From NCBI GenBank assembly GCA_030834695.1, contig JAUQXK010000101.1, forward strand, positions 62,001-126,000: a stretch of DNA of 64,000 bases, given 5' to 3'. Shown piece by piece: positions 8,285-16,407 of the stretch. The notes under the pieces are model-generated. The model was not told the DNA's origin. It searched no databases and saw only the letters and a list, made by a program, of their open reading frames with translations. The DNA comes from Desulfobacterales bacterium. GTDB lineage: Bacteria; Desulfobacterota; Desulfobacteria; Desulfobacterales; SpSt-501. Both the position numbers and the translations under genes were made by a program. The number at the start of each line of letters is the position of its first letter. The stretch's first letter is position 1.

Positions 8285-9643
8285 ATGAACATCTGCATTG
8301 TGGGAACAGGGTATGTCGGTCTTGTGACAGCGGCCTGCCTGGCCGAGATGGGTAACAACATCGTCTGCGTGGACAGCAATCCGACAATCGTTGACGGCCT
8401 GCAGAGAGGCGTTGTGCATATTTTTGAACCCGGCCTTGAGCCGCTGGTCAAACGCAACATCGCCGAAAGTCGGCTGGCGTTCTCCGTGGATCTGAAGGAA
8501 AGCATGGAGAACGCCCTTTTTATTTTCAACTGCGTGGGGACCCCGCCGCTGGACGACGGTTCCTGCGACCTTGCCCAGGTGCGGGAAGTGGCCCGCCAGA
8601 TCGGGGCGGTTATTACGGAATACAAGATTATCGTGAACAAATCGACCGTGCCGGTGGGCACCGCCGACGAAGTCCACCGGATCATCCGCGAGCAGACCGA
8701 ACAACGCGGGATGCGTCTTGAGTTCGACGTCGTTTCAAACCCCGAATTCCTCAAGGAAGGCGATGCGGTCAATGATTTCATGAAACCCGATCGCATCATC
8801 GTGGGAACCGATAACGTGCGCACAGCCAAGCTGTTGGAAACCCTCTATGCTCCGTTTGCGCGCAGCCGCGACAAGATGATCGTGATGGATGTGCGCAGTG
8901 CCGAGATGACCAAGTATGCGGCCAACTGCATGCTTGCCACCAAAATATCGTTTATCAACGAAATCGCAAACATATGCGAGCGGGTCGGGGCTAATGTGGG
9001 AGCAGTCCGCCGGGGGATCGGAGCCGACCACCGCATCGGCCACCACTTCATCTACCCGGGGATGGGCTATGGCGGATCGTGCTTCCCCAAGGATGTCCAG
9101 GCGCTGATCACCACGGCGCGCAGCAGCGACTACGAGCCTGAACTCATCGCCGCCGTGGATGCAGTCAACCGGCGGCAGAAGCAAATTCTGGGTCGGAAGG
9201 TCATCGATTATTTTGCAAAACTTGGCGGAGTCGCCGATCGGGTGCTGGGGCTCTGGGGCCTCGCCTTCAAAGCCAACACGGATGACATGCGCGAAGCCTC
9301 TTCGCTGGAAATCATCCGGGAACTGACGGCCGCGGGCATGGCGGTGAAGGCGTTCGATCCGGTCTCCGGCAGCCGAGCAAAGGGCCTTTTCTCGGCCAAT
9401 CCGCTGGTCCATATCTGCGAGAATCAATACGAGGCCCTGGAAGGGGCGGACGCGCTGGCCGTCGCGACCGACTGGAACCAATTTCGCAATCCGGATTTCA
9501 GCCGGATGCGGAACCTCCTGAAAATACCGGTGATATTCGACGGCCGCAACCTGTATGACCCTGAATTCACCGTCAGCCTGGGATTTGACTACTTCAGCAT
9601 CGGCCGGGCCGGTGTTGTATCTTCACTTAAAAAATCTGCGTGA
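8285..9643 (+). CDS. UDP-glucose 6-dehydrogenase
   Basis: The 452-residue enzyme has an N-terminal NAD-binding motif GTGYVGLVTAACLAE, the substrate loop NPEFLKEGDAV and the catalytic cysteine in GGSCFPKD near residue 265. These are diagnostic for UDP-glucose dehydrogenases (Ugd/TuaD/RkpK group). It would oxidise UDP-glucose to UDP-glucuronate for surface polysaccharide. The ATG follows GGGGAG. A second dehydrogenase begins 14 bases after its stop, suggesting a joint role in making acidic sugars. No glycosyltransferases are nearby. Confidence 0.93.
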   Translation: MNICIVGTGYVGLVTAACLAEMGNNIVCVDSNPTIVDGLQRGVVHIFEPGLEPLVKRNIAESRLAFSVDLKESMENALFIFNCVGTPPLDDGSCDLAQVREVARQIGAVITEYKIIVNKSTVPVGTADEVHRIIREQTEQRGMRLEFDVVSNPEFLKEGDAVNDFMKPDRIIVGTDNVRTAKLLETLYAPFARSRDKMIVMDVRSAEMTKYAANCMLATKISFINEIANICERVGANVGAVRRGIGADHRIGHHFIYPGMGYGGSCFPKDVQALITTARSSDYEPELIAAVDAVNRRQKQILGRKVIDYFAKLGGVADRVLGLWGLAFKANTDDMREASSLEIIRELTAAGMAVKAFDPVSGSRAKGLFSANPLVHICENQYEALEGADALAVATDWNQFRNPDFSRMRNLLKIPVIFDGRNLYDPEFTVSLGFDYFSIGRAGVVSSLKKSA

Positions 9644-9657
9644 GAAAAGGAAAGGGT

Positions 9658-11352
9658 ATGCCGCGTTCAACATCCAAATCGTCTCCAAAAACCAGGACCG
9701 GATCTCCCGCTGCGCCGGTGTCCGTGTGTCCGAACAACGAAAAGTTTTCCCTTCCGTCGGATGCCGACTATTCGAAGGAACTCAAACGGCTGCAGCGTGC
9801 AGTGGATCAACAGCGTCGAATGGGCCGGGAAATCGTCGTCGTGATGGGGGTCGGCTTCGTCGGTGCGGTCATGGCCGGAGTCGTTGCAGATGCCGTCGAC
9901 GCCCAGGGGCAGCCGAGCAAATTCGTCATCGGCATGCAGCGGCCCTCATCGCGTTCTTTCTGGAAGATCGCCTATCTCAACCGAGGCGTTGCACCGGTTG
10001 AGGCCGATGATCCCGAGGTGGCGCGGATGATCCGGCGCTGCGTCCAGGAGAAAAAAACGCTGACGGCCACCTTTACCTACGAGGTACTCGGGCTGGCGGA
10101 TACGGTCATCGTGGACATCCAGTGCGATTACCACAAGGACACCTTCGGCAACGTCCGCCAGGGGCATGCGGACATCAAGGCCCTGGAGGATTGTCTCAAA
10201 GTCGTGGGCGAAAAGATCCGCCCCGAGTGTCTGGTCCTGATCGAGACCACCGTTCCGCCGGGTACGACCGAGTATGTGGCCTATCCCATCATCAAGAACG
10301 AATTCGACCGCCGCGGCTTGGCTGGCCGGGAACCGCTCCTGGCCCATTCCTTCGAGCGGGTAATGCCCGGGCGCAACTATGTGGCCTCGGTCAGGGATTT
10401 CTGGCGAGTGTGCAGCGGCATCAACCCCGAGGCCCGCGAGCGGGCGGTCGCTTTCTTGTCCAGCGTCTTGAATGTCGCCAAGTTCCCGATGACTGTTCTG
10501 GACCGGCCGATCGAGAGCGAGACCTGTAAAATCATAGAGAATTCTTATCGGGCCGCCATCCTGGCGTTCATGAACGAGTGGAGCCTTTTTGCCGAACGCA
10601 ACGGCGTGGATCTGCTCAAGGTGCTCCAGGCCATCAAGGTCCGGCCCACCCACTCCAACCTCATGTTCCCGGGTCCGGGGATCGGCGGCTATTGCCTGCC
10701 CAAGGACGGGGGGCTCGGATTCTGGGCCTACCACACCCTCATGGGGTTCGAAGACGATATCTTCAAGCTGACCCCCAGCGCCATCGACATCAACGATACG
10801 CGTGCGCTGCGGGTGCCGCAGCTGGTGCGCGACGGTTTGTTCGAGATGGGCAAGATCGTGGCGGCCTCCAAAGTGGCCATTCTCGGTGCCTCCTATCGCG
10901 AAGACGTCGGCGACACCCGCTACAGCGGCTCGGAGGTCATCGTCCGCAAGCTGACCGAGATGGGAGCGGACCTTACGGCCCACGATCCATATGTCAGCCA
11001 CTGGTGGGAGTTCGAAAAACAGGATACCTACCCGGCCCCCGGCCATTCGCTGGCGCGTTTTTTCCGGAACCAGCAGAAATTGGCCGACCTGCGCATGCAG
11101 ACGGATCTATCCGGCGCGCTCAAAAACGCCGATGCGGTGGTCTTGGCGGTCCGGCACAAAGCCTATGTCGATCTCGAACCGGACGAGGTGGTCCGGATGA
11201 TCGGCCGGCCGGCGGCGGTGACCGACTGTTTCGGTTTGCTGGATGATTGCAAAATCCGCCGCTATCTCGAACTCGGCTGTGAAGTCAACGGACTCGGGCG
11301 CGGGCACGTCAAGCGCATCAAGGACGAAGTGCGCGGCTGTCCAGCCCGATGA
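9658..11352 (+). CDS. Nucleotide-sugar dehydrogenase with N-terminal extension
   Basis: The 564-residue product belongs to the UDP-glucose/GDP-mannose/UDP-ManNAc dehydrogenase superfamily: dinucleotide motif GVGFVGAVMAG, TTVPPGTTEY, and catalytic cysteine in GIGGYCLPKDGG. About 60 Ser/Lys-rich and charged residues precede the Rossmann fold, and there is extra sequence between the first strands, so it is over 100 residues longer than typical members. The substrate cannot be named. The ATG at 9658 has AAGGAAAGGG upstream; a GTG at 9640 overlapping the previous stop is less likely. Confidence 0.85.
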   Translation: MPRSTSKSSPKTRTGSPAAPVSVCPNNEKFSLPSDADYSKELKRLQRAVDQQRRMGREIVVVMGVGFVGAVMAGVVADAVDAQGQPSKFVIGMQRPSSRSFWKIAYLNRGVAPVEADDPEVARMIRRCVQEKKTLTATFTYEVLGLADTVIVDIQCDYHKDTFGNVRQGHADIKALEDCLKVVGEKIRPECLVLIETTVPPGTTEYVAYPIIKNEFDRRGLAGREPLLAHSFERVMPGRNYVASVRDFWRVCSGINPEARERAVAFLSSVLNVAKFPMTVLDRPIESETCKIIENSYRAAILAFMNEWSLFAERNGVDLLKVLQAIKVRPTHSNLMFPGPGIGGYCLPKDGGLGFWAYHTLMGFEDDIFKLTPSAIDINDTRALRVPQLVRDGLFEMGKIVAASKVAILGASYREDVGDTRYSGSEVIVRKLTEMGADLTAHDPYVSHWWEFEKQDTYPAPGHSLARFFRNQQKLADLRMQTDLSGALKNADAVVLAVRHKAYVDLEPDEVVRMIGRPAAVTDCFGLLDDCKIRRYLELGCEVNGLGRGHVKRIKDEVRGCPAR

Positions 11353-11538
11353 CCCCGATACCGACGGCAGCGGGCGATTCCATGCCGGAACAGCAGGGAT
11401 TAAGGGGATCGGCCGCATGGCCGCATCGCATTGCCACTCCGCCGCTTGCCGGAACGCCTGAGCCTATGCTATAGCCTGAAGCGAATGGGCATCTTGAGTG
11501 AGACGGATTCCAGTATGCAGCGGGTGTGAAGGTTCAGC

Positions 11539-12156
11539 ATGTATCGGTGGGTGGTCGGGGGCGTTGGCTTGGTGCTGGCAGGCCTGGTCGGCTTCCTGGT
11601 CTGGGGAAACGATTTTCTCAGCATGGAGCCGGGTCAGATCGGCGAAAAGGCTGATCTGGCAGTGGTCTTGGCCGGTGCGCCGCCGGAAGACCGCGAGCGG
11701 GTGCTGGTCGCCGTCGACCTGGTGCAGGCTGAAGAATCCCGCGTGCTGCTGCTGCCGGTCCGGCACCGTGCCATCGACTGGCCCTGGTTTGTGCGTCGAT
11801 ACCGCATCAAGGCCCATCTGTCCGAAGACCGGGTTCTGATCGGCCGTGAGGAAAGCCCCAAGCCGGAATCCTGGCCGGACCTCGGCGGTACGTTCGCCGA
11901 GGCCCGCAAGACCCTCGAGATCATGCGGCAGCACCATTTTTCCTCGGCCATCATCGTCAGCTCCAACTACCACATGCGCCGGGCGCGGCTGGCTTTCGCG
12001 CGCGCCAACCAGGACCCGACGCTGGTCTTTTATTTTCACCCCGTGGATTACCGCGACCCCGAGGACTCCGATCCGTGGTGGTGGGACAGCACTTACGTAA
12101 TGAAAGTGGTCGATGAATACGTCAAGCTGCTGGCCGGTTATATTTTCTACCGATAG
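11539..12156 (+). CDS. DUF218 (YdcF/SanA/ElyC-like) membrane-anchored protein
   Basis: The 205-residue product has one N-terminal transmembrane segment (residues 4-24) followed by a DUF218 domain with DLAVVLAG, an acidic GTFAEAR segment and the signature SSNYHMRRAR. Relatives affect envelope integrity or polysaccharide metabolism, but the reaction is not established. It lies 186 bases after the sugar dehydrogenases in the same direction and converges on glnS with only 11 bases between stops. Confidence 0.85.
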   Translation: MYRWVVGGVGLVLAGLVGFLVWGNDFLSMEPGQIGEKADLAVVLAGAPPEDRERVLVAVDLVQAEESRVLLLPVRHRAIDWPWFVRRYRIKAHLSEDRVLIGREESPKPESWPDLGGTFAEARKTLEIMRQHHFSSAIIVSSNYHMRRARLAFARANQDPTLVFYFHPVDYRDPEDSDPWWWDSTYVMKVVDEYVKLLAGYIFYR

Positions 12157-12167
12157 ACCGGATACGA

Positions 12168-13904
12168 CTATTTTCCTGCCCCTTTTGTCCCCCCGGTTTC
12201 TTTTTTGACGATTTTGGCCCAGGTGTCGCGCAGGGTCACGGAGCGGTTGAAGACCAAGCGATCCGGCCGCGAATCCCCTGCGTCTGCGCAGAAATAGCCC
12301 AGGCGCTCGAACTGGTAAGGACTTCCGGGCGCCGCGGCTGCGAGGCCGGGTTCGAGGCGGCAGCCCGTCAGCACCTCAAGGGATGCGGGGTTGATGTGGT
12401 CGGTGAAGTGCCCGCCCGTCGCCACATCGCCCGGATTCTCCTGGGTGAAGAGATGGTTGTAGAGCCGCACCTCAGCCGGCACGGCGTGGGCCACCGACAC
12501 CCAATGCAGGGTGCCCTGGACCTTGCGGCCGTCGGGGGCGTCCCCGCCGCGGGTGGCCGGGTCATAGGTGCAGCGCAGCTCGGTCACCTCGCCGGTTAAG
12601 GGGTCCTTGACGACCTCCTGGCAGGTGATGAAGTAGGCGTAGCGCAGGCGCACCTCCCGTCCCGGCGCCAGACGGAAGAACTTCTTGGGAGGGGCTTCCA
12701 GGAAGTCCTCACGCTCGATGAAGATCTCGCGGCTGAAGGGCACCCTGCGCGAACCCATGGTGGGATCCTCGGGGTTGTTGATTGCATCGAGCTCCTCGAT
12801 TCGGCCCTCCGGGTAGTTCACCAGGGTGACCTTGAGCGGCCGCAGCACCGCCATCACCCGGGGTGCACGCCGGTTCAAGTCCTCCCGCAGACAGTGTTCC
12901 ATGAGGCCGATGTCCACGGTGCTGTCGGCGCGGGCGACCCCGATCCGTTCGCAGAAATTGCGGATGGCTTCGGGCGTGTAGCCGCGCCGGCGGTAGCCCG
13001 AGATAGTGGGCATGCGCGGATCGTCCCAGCCGGTCACGATCCCCTTTTCCACCAGCTCGATGAGCTTGCGCTTGGAGAGCACCGTGTAGTTCAGGTTCAG
13101 GCGTGCGAACTCGATCTGCTGGGGGTGGCAGGGCGTTCGGAGGGTATCCAAGACCCAGTCGTAAAGCTCCCGGTTGTTTTCGAATTCGAGCGTGCAGATG
13201 GAGTGGGTGATGCCCTCGAGCATGTCCGACAGGCAGTGGGTGAAGTCATACATCGGGTAGATGCACCAGCGTTCGCCGGTGCGGTAGTGGGAGACCCGCT
13301 TGATCCGATAGAGGGTCGGGTCGCGCATGACGATGTTGGGCGCCGCCATATCGATCTTGGCCCGCAGCACGCACTCTCCGTCTTTGAACTCGCCGGCCCG
13401 CATCCGCCGGAACAAGTCCAGGTTTTCCTCCACACTGCGGTTGCGGCAGGGGCTGTCCTTGCCGGGCTGGGTGAGGGTGCCGCGGTATTCGCGGATTTCA
13501 TCGGCGGTCAGGTGATCGACGTAGGCCTTGCCGATCCGGATGAGCTGCACGGCGAAATCGTAGAGCTGTTCGAAATAGTCTGATGCAAAGAAGACCTTGT
13601 CCTGCCAGTCGAATCCCAGCCAGCGTACATCTTCCTTGATGGACTCCACGTATTCCATGGACTCCTTGGCCGGGTCGGTGTCGTCGAAACGCAGGTGGGT
13701 GAAGCCGCCGACTTCCGCCGATAGTCCGAAGTTCAGACAGATGGACTTGGCGTGGCCGATGTGCAAGTAGCCGTTCGGCTCCGGCGGGAAGCGGGTGACG
13801 ACGCGTCCGTCATTCTTGCCGGCGGCGAGGTCGGCAGCGACGATCTGCTTGATGAAATTGGTGGGGGCGCTGGGTTCCCCGACCCTGCTGTCGAGCTTGG
13901 TCAT
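12168..13904 (-). CDS. glnS: Glutaminyl-tRNA synthetase
   Basis: The 578-residue class I synthetase has the HIGH motif in [15 protein letters not shown] and a KMSKS-type motif in VLSKRKL, then the C-terminal anticodon-binding beta-barrels. It charges tRNA-Gln directly. The ATG at 13904 follows GGAAAGAA; a longer start at 13925 is unlikely. A tRNA-Gln gene and gltX lie immediately upstream on the same strand. Confidence 0.97.
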   Translation of the reverse strand: MTKLDSRVGEPSAPTNFIKQIVAADLAAGKNDGRVVTRFPPEPNGYLHIGHAKSICLNFGLSAEVGGFTHLRFDDTDPAKESMEYVESIKEDVRWLGFDWQDKVFFASDYFEQLYDFAVQLIRIGKAYVDHLTADEIREYRGTLTQPGKDSPCRNRSVEENLDLFRRMRAGEFKDGECVLRAKIDMAAPNIVMRDPTLYRIKRVSHYRTGERWCIYPMYDFTHCLSDMLEGITHSICTLEFENNRELYDWVLDTLRTPCHPQQIEFARLNLNYTVLSKRKLIELVEKGIVTGWDDPRMPTISGYRRRGYTPEAIRNFCERIGVARADSTVDIGLMEHCLREDLNRRAPRVMAVLRPLKVTLVNYPEGRIEELDAINNPEDPTMGSRRVPFSREIFIEREDFLEAPPKKFFRLAPGREVRLRYAYFITCQEVVKDPLTGEVTELRCTYDPATRGGDAPDGRKVQGTLHWVSVAHAVPAEVRLYNHLFTQENPGDVATGGHFTDHINPASLEVLTGCRLEPGLAAAAPGSPYQFERLGYFCADAGDSRPDRLVFNRSVTLRDTWAKIVKKETGGTKGAGK

Positions 13905-14022
13905 GGTCGTTCTTTCCAGTATCAATTCATTCTGTAAAAAACATCATAGCGTAGAATAGGCCGATTCCACACACAAAGCAACCGTTGCGGTCTCTTTCGG
14001 GCGATGACCGTAGGCACGACCA

Positions 14023-14056
14023 AAAAAAGGCTTACGGTTGCCCGTAAGCCTTTTTT
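14023..14056. terminator. Bidirectional intrinsic terminator after tRNA-Gln
   Basis: Perfect 15-bp arms (AAAAAAGGCTTACGG and its complement) around a 4-base loop, 10 bases past the tRNA CCA end on the minus strand. It ends the tRNA transcript and isolates glnS, which would need its own promoter. Confidence 0.92.
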
Positions 14057-14066
14057 AGCATGGAAT

Positions 14067-14140
14067 TGGCTGAGGGACTAGGATTCGAACCTAGGTTAAC
14101 GGGGCCAGAACCCGTCGTCCTGCCGCTAGACGATCCCTCA
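14067..14140 (-). tRNA. tRNA-Gln (anticodon CTG)
   Basis: Folds as a complete cloverleaf: 7-bp acceptor stem TGAGGGA/TCCCTCA, D arm, anticodon stem ACGGG/CCCGT with loop TTCTGGC (anticodon CTG, codon CAG), and T arm with GGTTCGAATCC. The U1-A72 pair and G73 are glutamine identity elements. The 3' CCA is encoded (14067-14069 in complement). It lies between gltX and glnS. Confidence 0.97.
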
Positions 14141-14191
14141 GAAATTCGATCTAAAATAGCCGACCCGATTGATTCAGTCAAGAGAGAATTG

Positions 14192-14269
14192 GTTGTCTGG
14201 ATAGCCGGATGTCTGGATATGCGGTTGGTTCAAGCATCCTTAGCAAGACACCTAACTACCCAAATACCA
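14192..14269. repeat. Low-complexity imperfect inverted repeat downstream of gltX
   Basis: The left side repeats the word TGTCTGGAT; the right side is rich in the loosely complementary ACACC/CCCAAATACC. A similar word family recurs at 26285-26358. Confidence 0.5.
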
Positions 14270-14270
14270 T

Positions 14271-15671
14271 TCACTTTTTTTCTATATGCTCGATGGCCCT
14301 GCGCAGGCGCAGAAGGGTCTTCTCCTTGCCGATGATGGCGGTGATTTCGAAGATGCCCGGACTGGCTGCGCGGCCGCTCAAGGCGACTCGGACCGGCTGG
14401 GCAATCTTGCCGAGCTTCAAGCCGGTCTCGGCCATCACGGCTTTAAAGACTTCTTCAAGGGCCGGTTCGGTGTAATCTTCCAGTGGGTCGAGCTTCGCCG
14501 TCAAGGTTTTGAGTGCGGGGAGGGCCTCTGCCGTCAAAAATTTTCGCGCCGCGTCCGGATCGTAGGCGATCTCGTCCTGGTAGTAAAAGAGGGCCTGATC
14601 GGCCATCTCCACCAGTGTCTTGCTGCGGGGTGCCAGCGAGACGATCATCTTTTCGGCCGTGGGGCTTTCAACCAGCTCCACGCCGCGGGCTGCCATGAAC
14701 GGCCGCAGGCGGTTGATCAGCGCCGCAGGCGGCGTCGCCTTGATGTGGTTCGCGTTGAGCGCCGACAGTTTTTCCGGGTCGAAGACGCCGGCTGCCCGGC
14801 CGATGTTTTCCAGGTTGAAGACCTCTACCAACTCCTGCCGGGTGAAGAATTCCTGATCGCCGTGGGACCACCCCAACCGCACGAGATAATTCAGCATGGC
14901 CTCGGGCAGGAACCCCATCTCCCGGTAGGCGGTGACCGAGGTGGCGCCGTGGCGCTTGCTCAGGCGCGCGCGGTCCTTGCCGAGCACCATGGGCACGTGG
15001 CCGAAAACGGGCAGAGGGCATCCCAAGGCTTTGTAGAGCTGGATCTGCTTGGGGGTGTTCATCACATGGTCATCGCCGCGGATGATGGTGTTGACGCCCA
15101 TGGTGATGTCGTCCACCACCACCGCGAAATTGTAAGTGGGCGTGCCGTCGCTGCGGCAGATGATGAAATCGTCCAACTCCTCGTTCTGGAAGACGATGCC
15201 GCCCTTGATCACGTCGTCCAGCACGGTGGCGCCGGCCAGCGGCGCCTTGAAGCGCACGGCCGCACCCGGTCCGGCCGATAGTCCTATGTTGCGGCAGGTG
15301 CCGTCGTATTTGGGCTTGCCGCCGGTGGCCATGGCCTTCTGGCGCATGGCGTCGAGACGCTCCGGCGGACAGGTGCAGTAGTAAGCGTTGCCGGAGTCGA
15401 GCAGTTTCTGGATATATTGCCGATAGACGGGGAAGCGCTGGGTCTGGAAATAGGGCCCTTCGTCCCAGTCGATCCCGAGCCATTCCAGAGACTCCAGGAT
15501 GGCATCCACATATTCCTGCGAGGAGCGCTCGATGTCCGTGTCCTCAAAGCGCAGCACGAAACGCCCTTTCATTCGGCGGGCGTAAAGCCAGTTGAAAATA
15601 GCCGTGCGGGCACCACCGAGATGCAGATATCCAGTGGGGCTGGGTGGAAAACGCGTGATGATTCCGGACAT
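14271..15671 (-). CDS. gltX: Glutamyl-tRNA synthetase
   Basis: The 466-residue class I synthetase starts with RFPPSPTGYLHLGGART (HIGH-type motif) and has the KMSKS equivalent RLSKRHG around residue 240. The zinc-like CTCPPE segment follows the Rossmann half. Length is typical for discriminating bacterial GluRS. The neighbouring tRNA-Gln and GlnRS suggest this organism charges glutamine directly, so GluRS need not mischarge tRNA-Gln; that conclusion is inference. Confidence 0.97.
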   Translation of the reverse strand: MSGIITRFPPSPTGYLHLGGARTAIFNWLYARRMKGRFVLRFEDTDIERSSQEYVDAILESLEWLGIDWDEGPYFQTQRFPVYRQYIQKLLDSGNAYYCTCPPERLDAMRQKAMATGGKPKYDGTCRNIGLSAGPGAAVRFKAPLAGATVLDDVIKGGIVFQNEELDDFIICRSDGTPTYNFAVVVDDITMGVNTIIRGDDHVMNTPKQIQLYKALGCPLPVFGHVPMVLGKDRARLSKRHGATSVTAYREMGFLPEAMLNYLVRLGWSHGDQEFFTRQELVEVFNLENIGRAAGVFDPEKLSALNANHIKATPPAALINRLRPFMAARGVELVESPTAEKMIVSLAPRSKTLVEMADQALFYYQDEIAYDPDAARKFLTAEALPALKTLTAKLDPLEDYTEPALEEVFKAVMAETGLKLGKIAQPVRVALSGRAASPGIFEITAIIGKEKTLLRLRRAIEHIEKK

Positions 15672-15852
15672 AACACTCTCCTCGGGTGACCCCGCGTAGG
15701 CGGTGCGGACGGGATGCGAGTGCCCCCGTTCCGATGGGTTTATCTAATAGTTTTATCTAGACGATCGGGGCCGTTGCCGTCTATGCAGTTTTACAATTAA
15801 CTAATTAAAACTAAACAACAAGACAACCATTTTATTTCTTAACGATTATCTA

Positions 15853-15976
15853 ATGCCACCAAGTAATCCGGTGGAGCCGACCGGTCTGAGCCTTCGATGC
15901 CGGCCGGCCTTCGCGACGAACGGAGCTGGGGTTTCAGCGAACGCCGCATTCCCGCAGGCGGTGGGCCGGATTTTTT
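15853..15976 (+). ncRNA. Candidate structured RNA upstream of rpmF
   Basis: Successive helices can be drawn: CCACC/GGTGG, GCCGACCGG/CCGGCCGGC (one mismatch), CTTCG/CGGAG, GCTG/CAGC and CCGC/GCGG. They are followed by a GC-rich tail and T6 at 15971-15976. It stands out as a GC-rich island in AT-rich surroundings. It matches no riboswitch class I recognise. It could be a small RNA with its own terminator or a cis-acting leader; coding is unlikely. Confidence 0.3.
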
Positions 15977-16111
15977 GCTTGTCTATTAAATAATAACTAT
16001 ATCAAAATGTTAAAACAAAAAACGCCCGGCGCCGCAGCGAATGTAGGTTCATACCATAGATCGCAAGGCTTCTCAAGGAATCCTTCATCGAGCGTTTTTT
16101 TGGAAAAAGGC

Positions 16112-16140
16112 TTGACAGGCCGACCGAATTAAATTACTTA
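16112..16140 (+). promoter_or_regulatory. Predicted promoter for the rpmF-fab operon
   Basis: TTGACA and TACTTA spaced by 17 bases, ending 70 bases before the rpmF ATG. The -10 is weak. Confidence 0.4.
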
Positions 16141-16210
16141 ACGCAGGACTTTAAATTAGATAGTCGGTAAGTCTTTATCCAATTCAACTCAATTAGTTAG
16201 GAGATTGCTC

Positions 16211-16396
16211 ATGGGCCTGCCTAAGAGAAAAGTGTCCAAATCCCGGAGGGACAAGCGCCGGACCGGAAAGCGCCTGACGGCGCCGTCTATTTCCACCTGC
16301 CCGGATTGCGGAGAGCCCGTCCTTCCCCATCACGTCTGCTCCAGCTGCGGCTCCTACAAGGGCCGTAAAGTGGTCAAAACCAAAGAAGACGAATAA
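16211..16396 (+). CDS. rpmF: 50S ribosomal protein L32 (zinc-binding)
   Basis: The 61-residue product begins [17 protein letters not shown] and ends in a four-cysteine zinc ribbon (CPDC and CSSC), the C+ form of L32. The ATG at 16211 follows TTAGGAG. It opens the fatty-acid operon as in many bacteria, although the usual upstream DUF177 gene is absent. Confidence 0.95.
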   Translation: MGLPKRKVSKSRRDKRRTGKRLTAPSISTCPDCGEPVLPHHVCSSCGSYKGRKVVKTKEDE

Positions 16397-16407
16397 GGAT
16401 CGACGGC

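Larger units (their letters stand above)
15672..16210. other. AT-rich intergenic region with a GC-rich structured core
   Basis: About 540 bases between the divergent gltX and rpmF genes, with no supported gene. The outer parts are AT-rich. A GC-rich block at 15853-15970 can fold into several helices and is followed by a T run. The rpmF promoter lies near 16112-16140. A possible A6/T6-flanked long-range complementarity (about 16017 with 16103) was seen but has a large loop. Confidence 0.6.
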
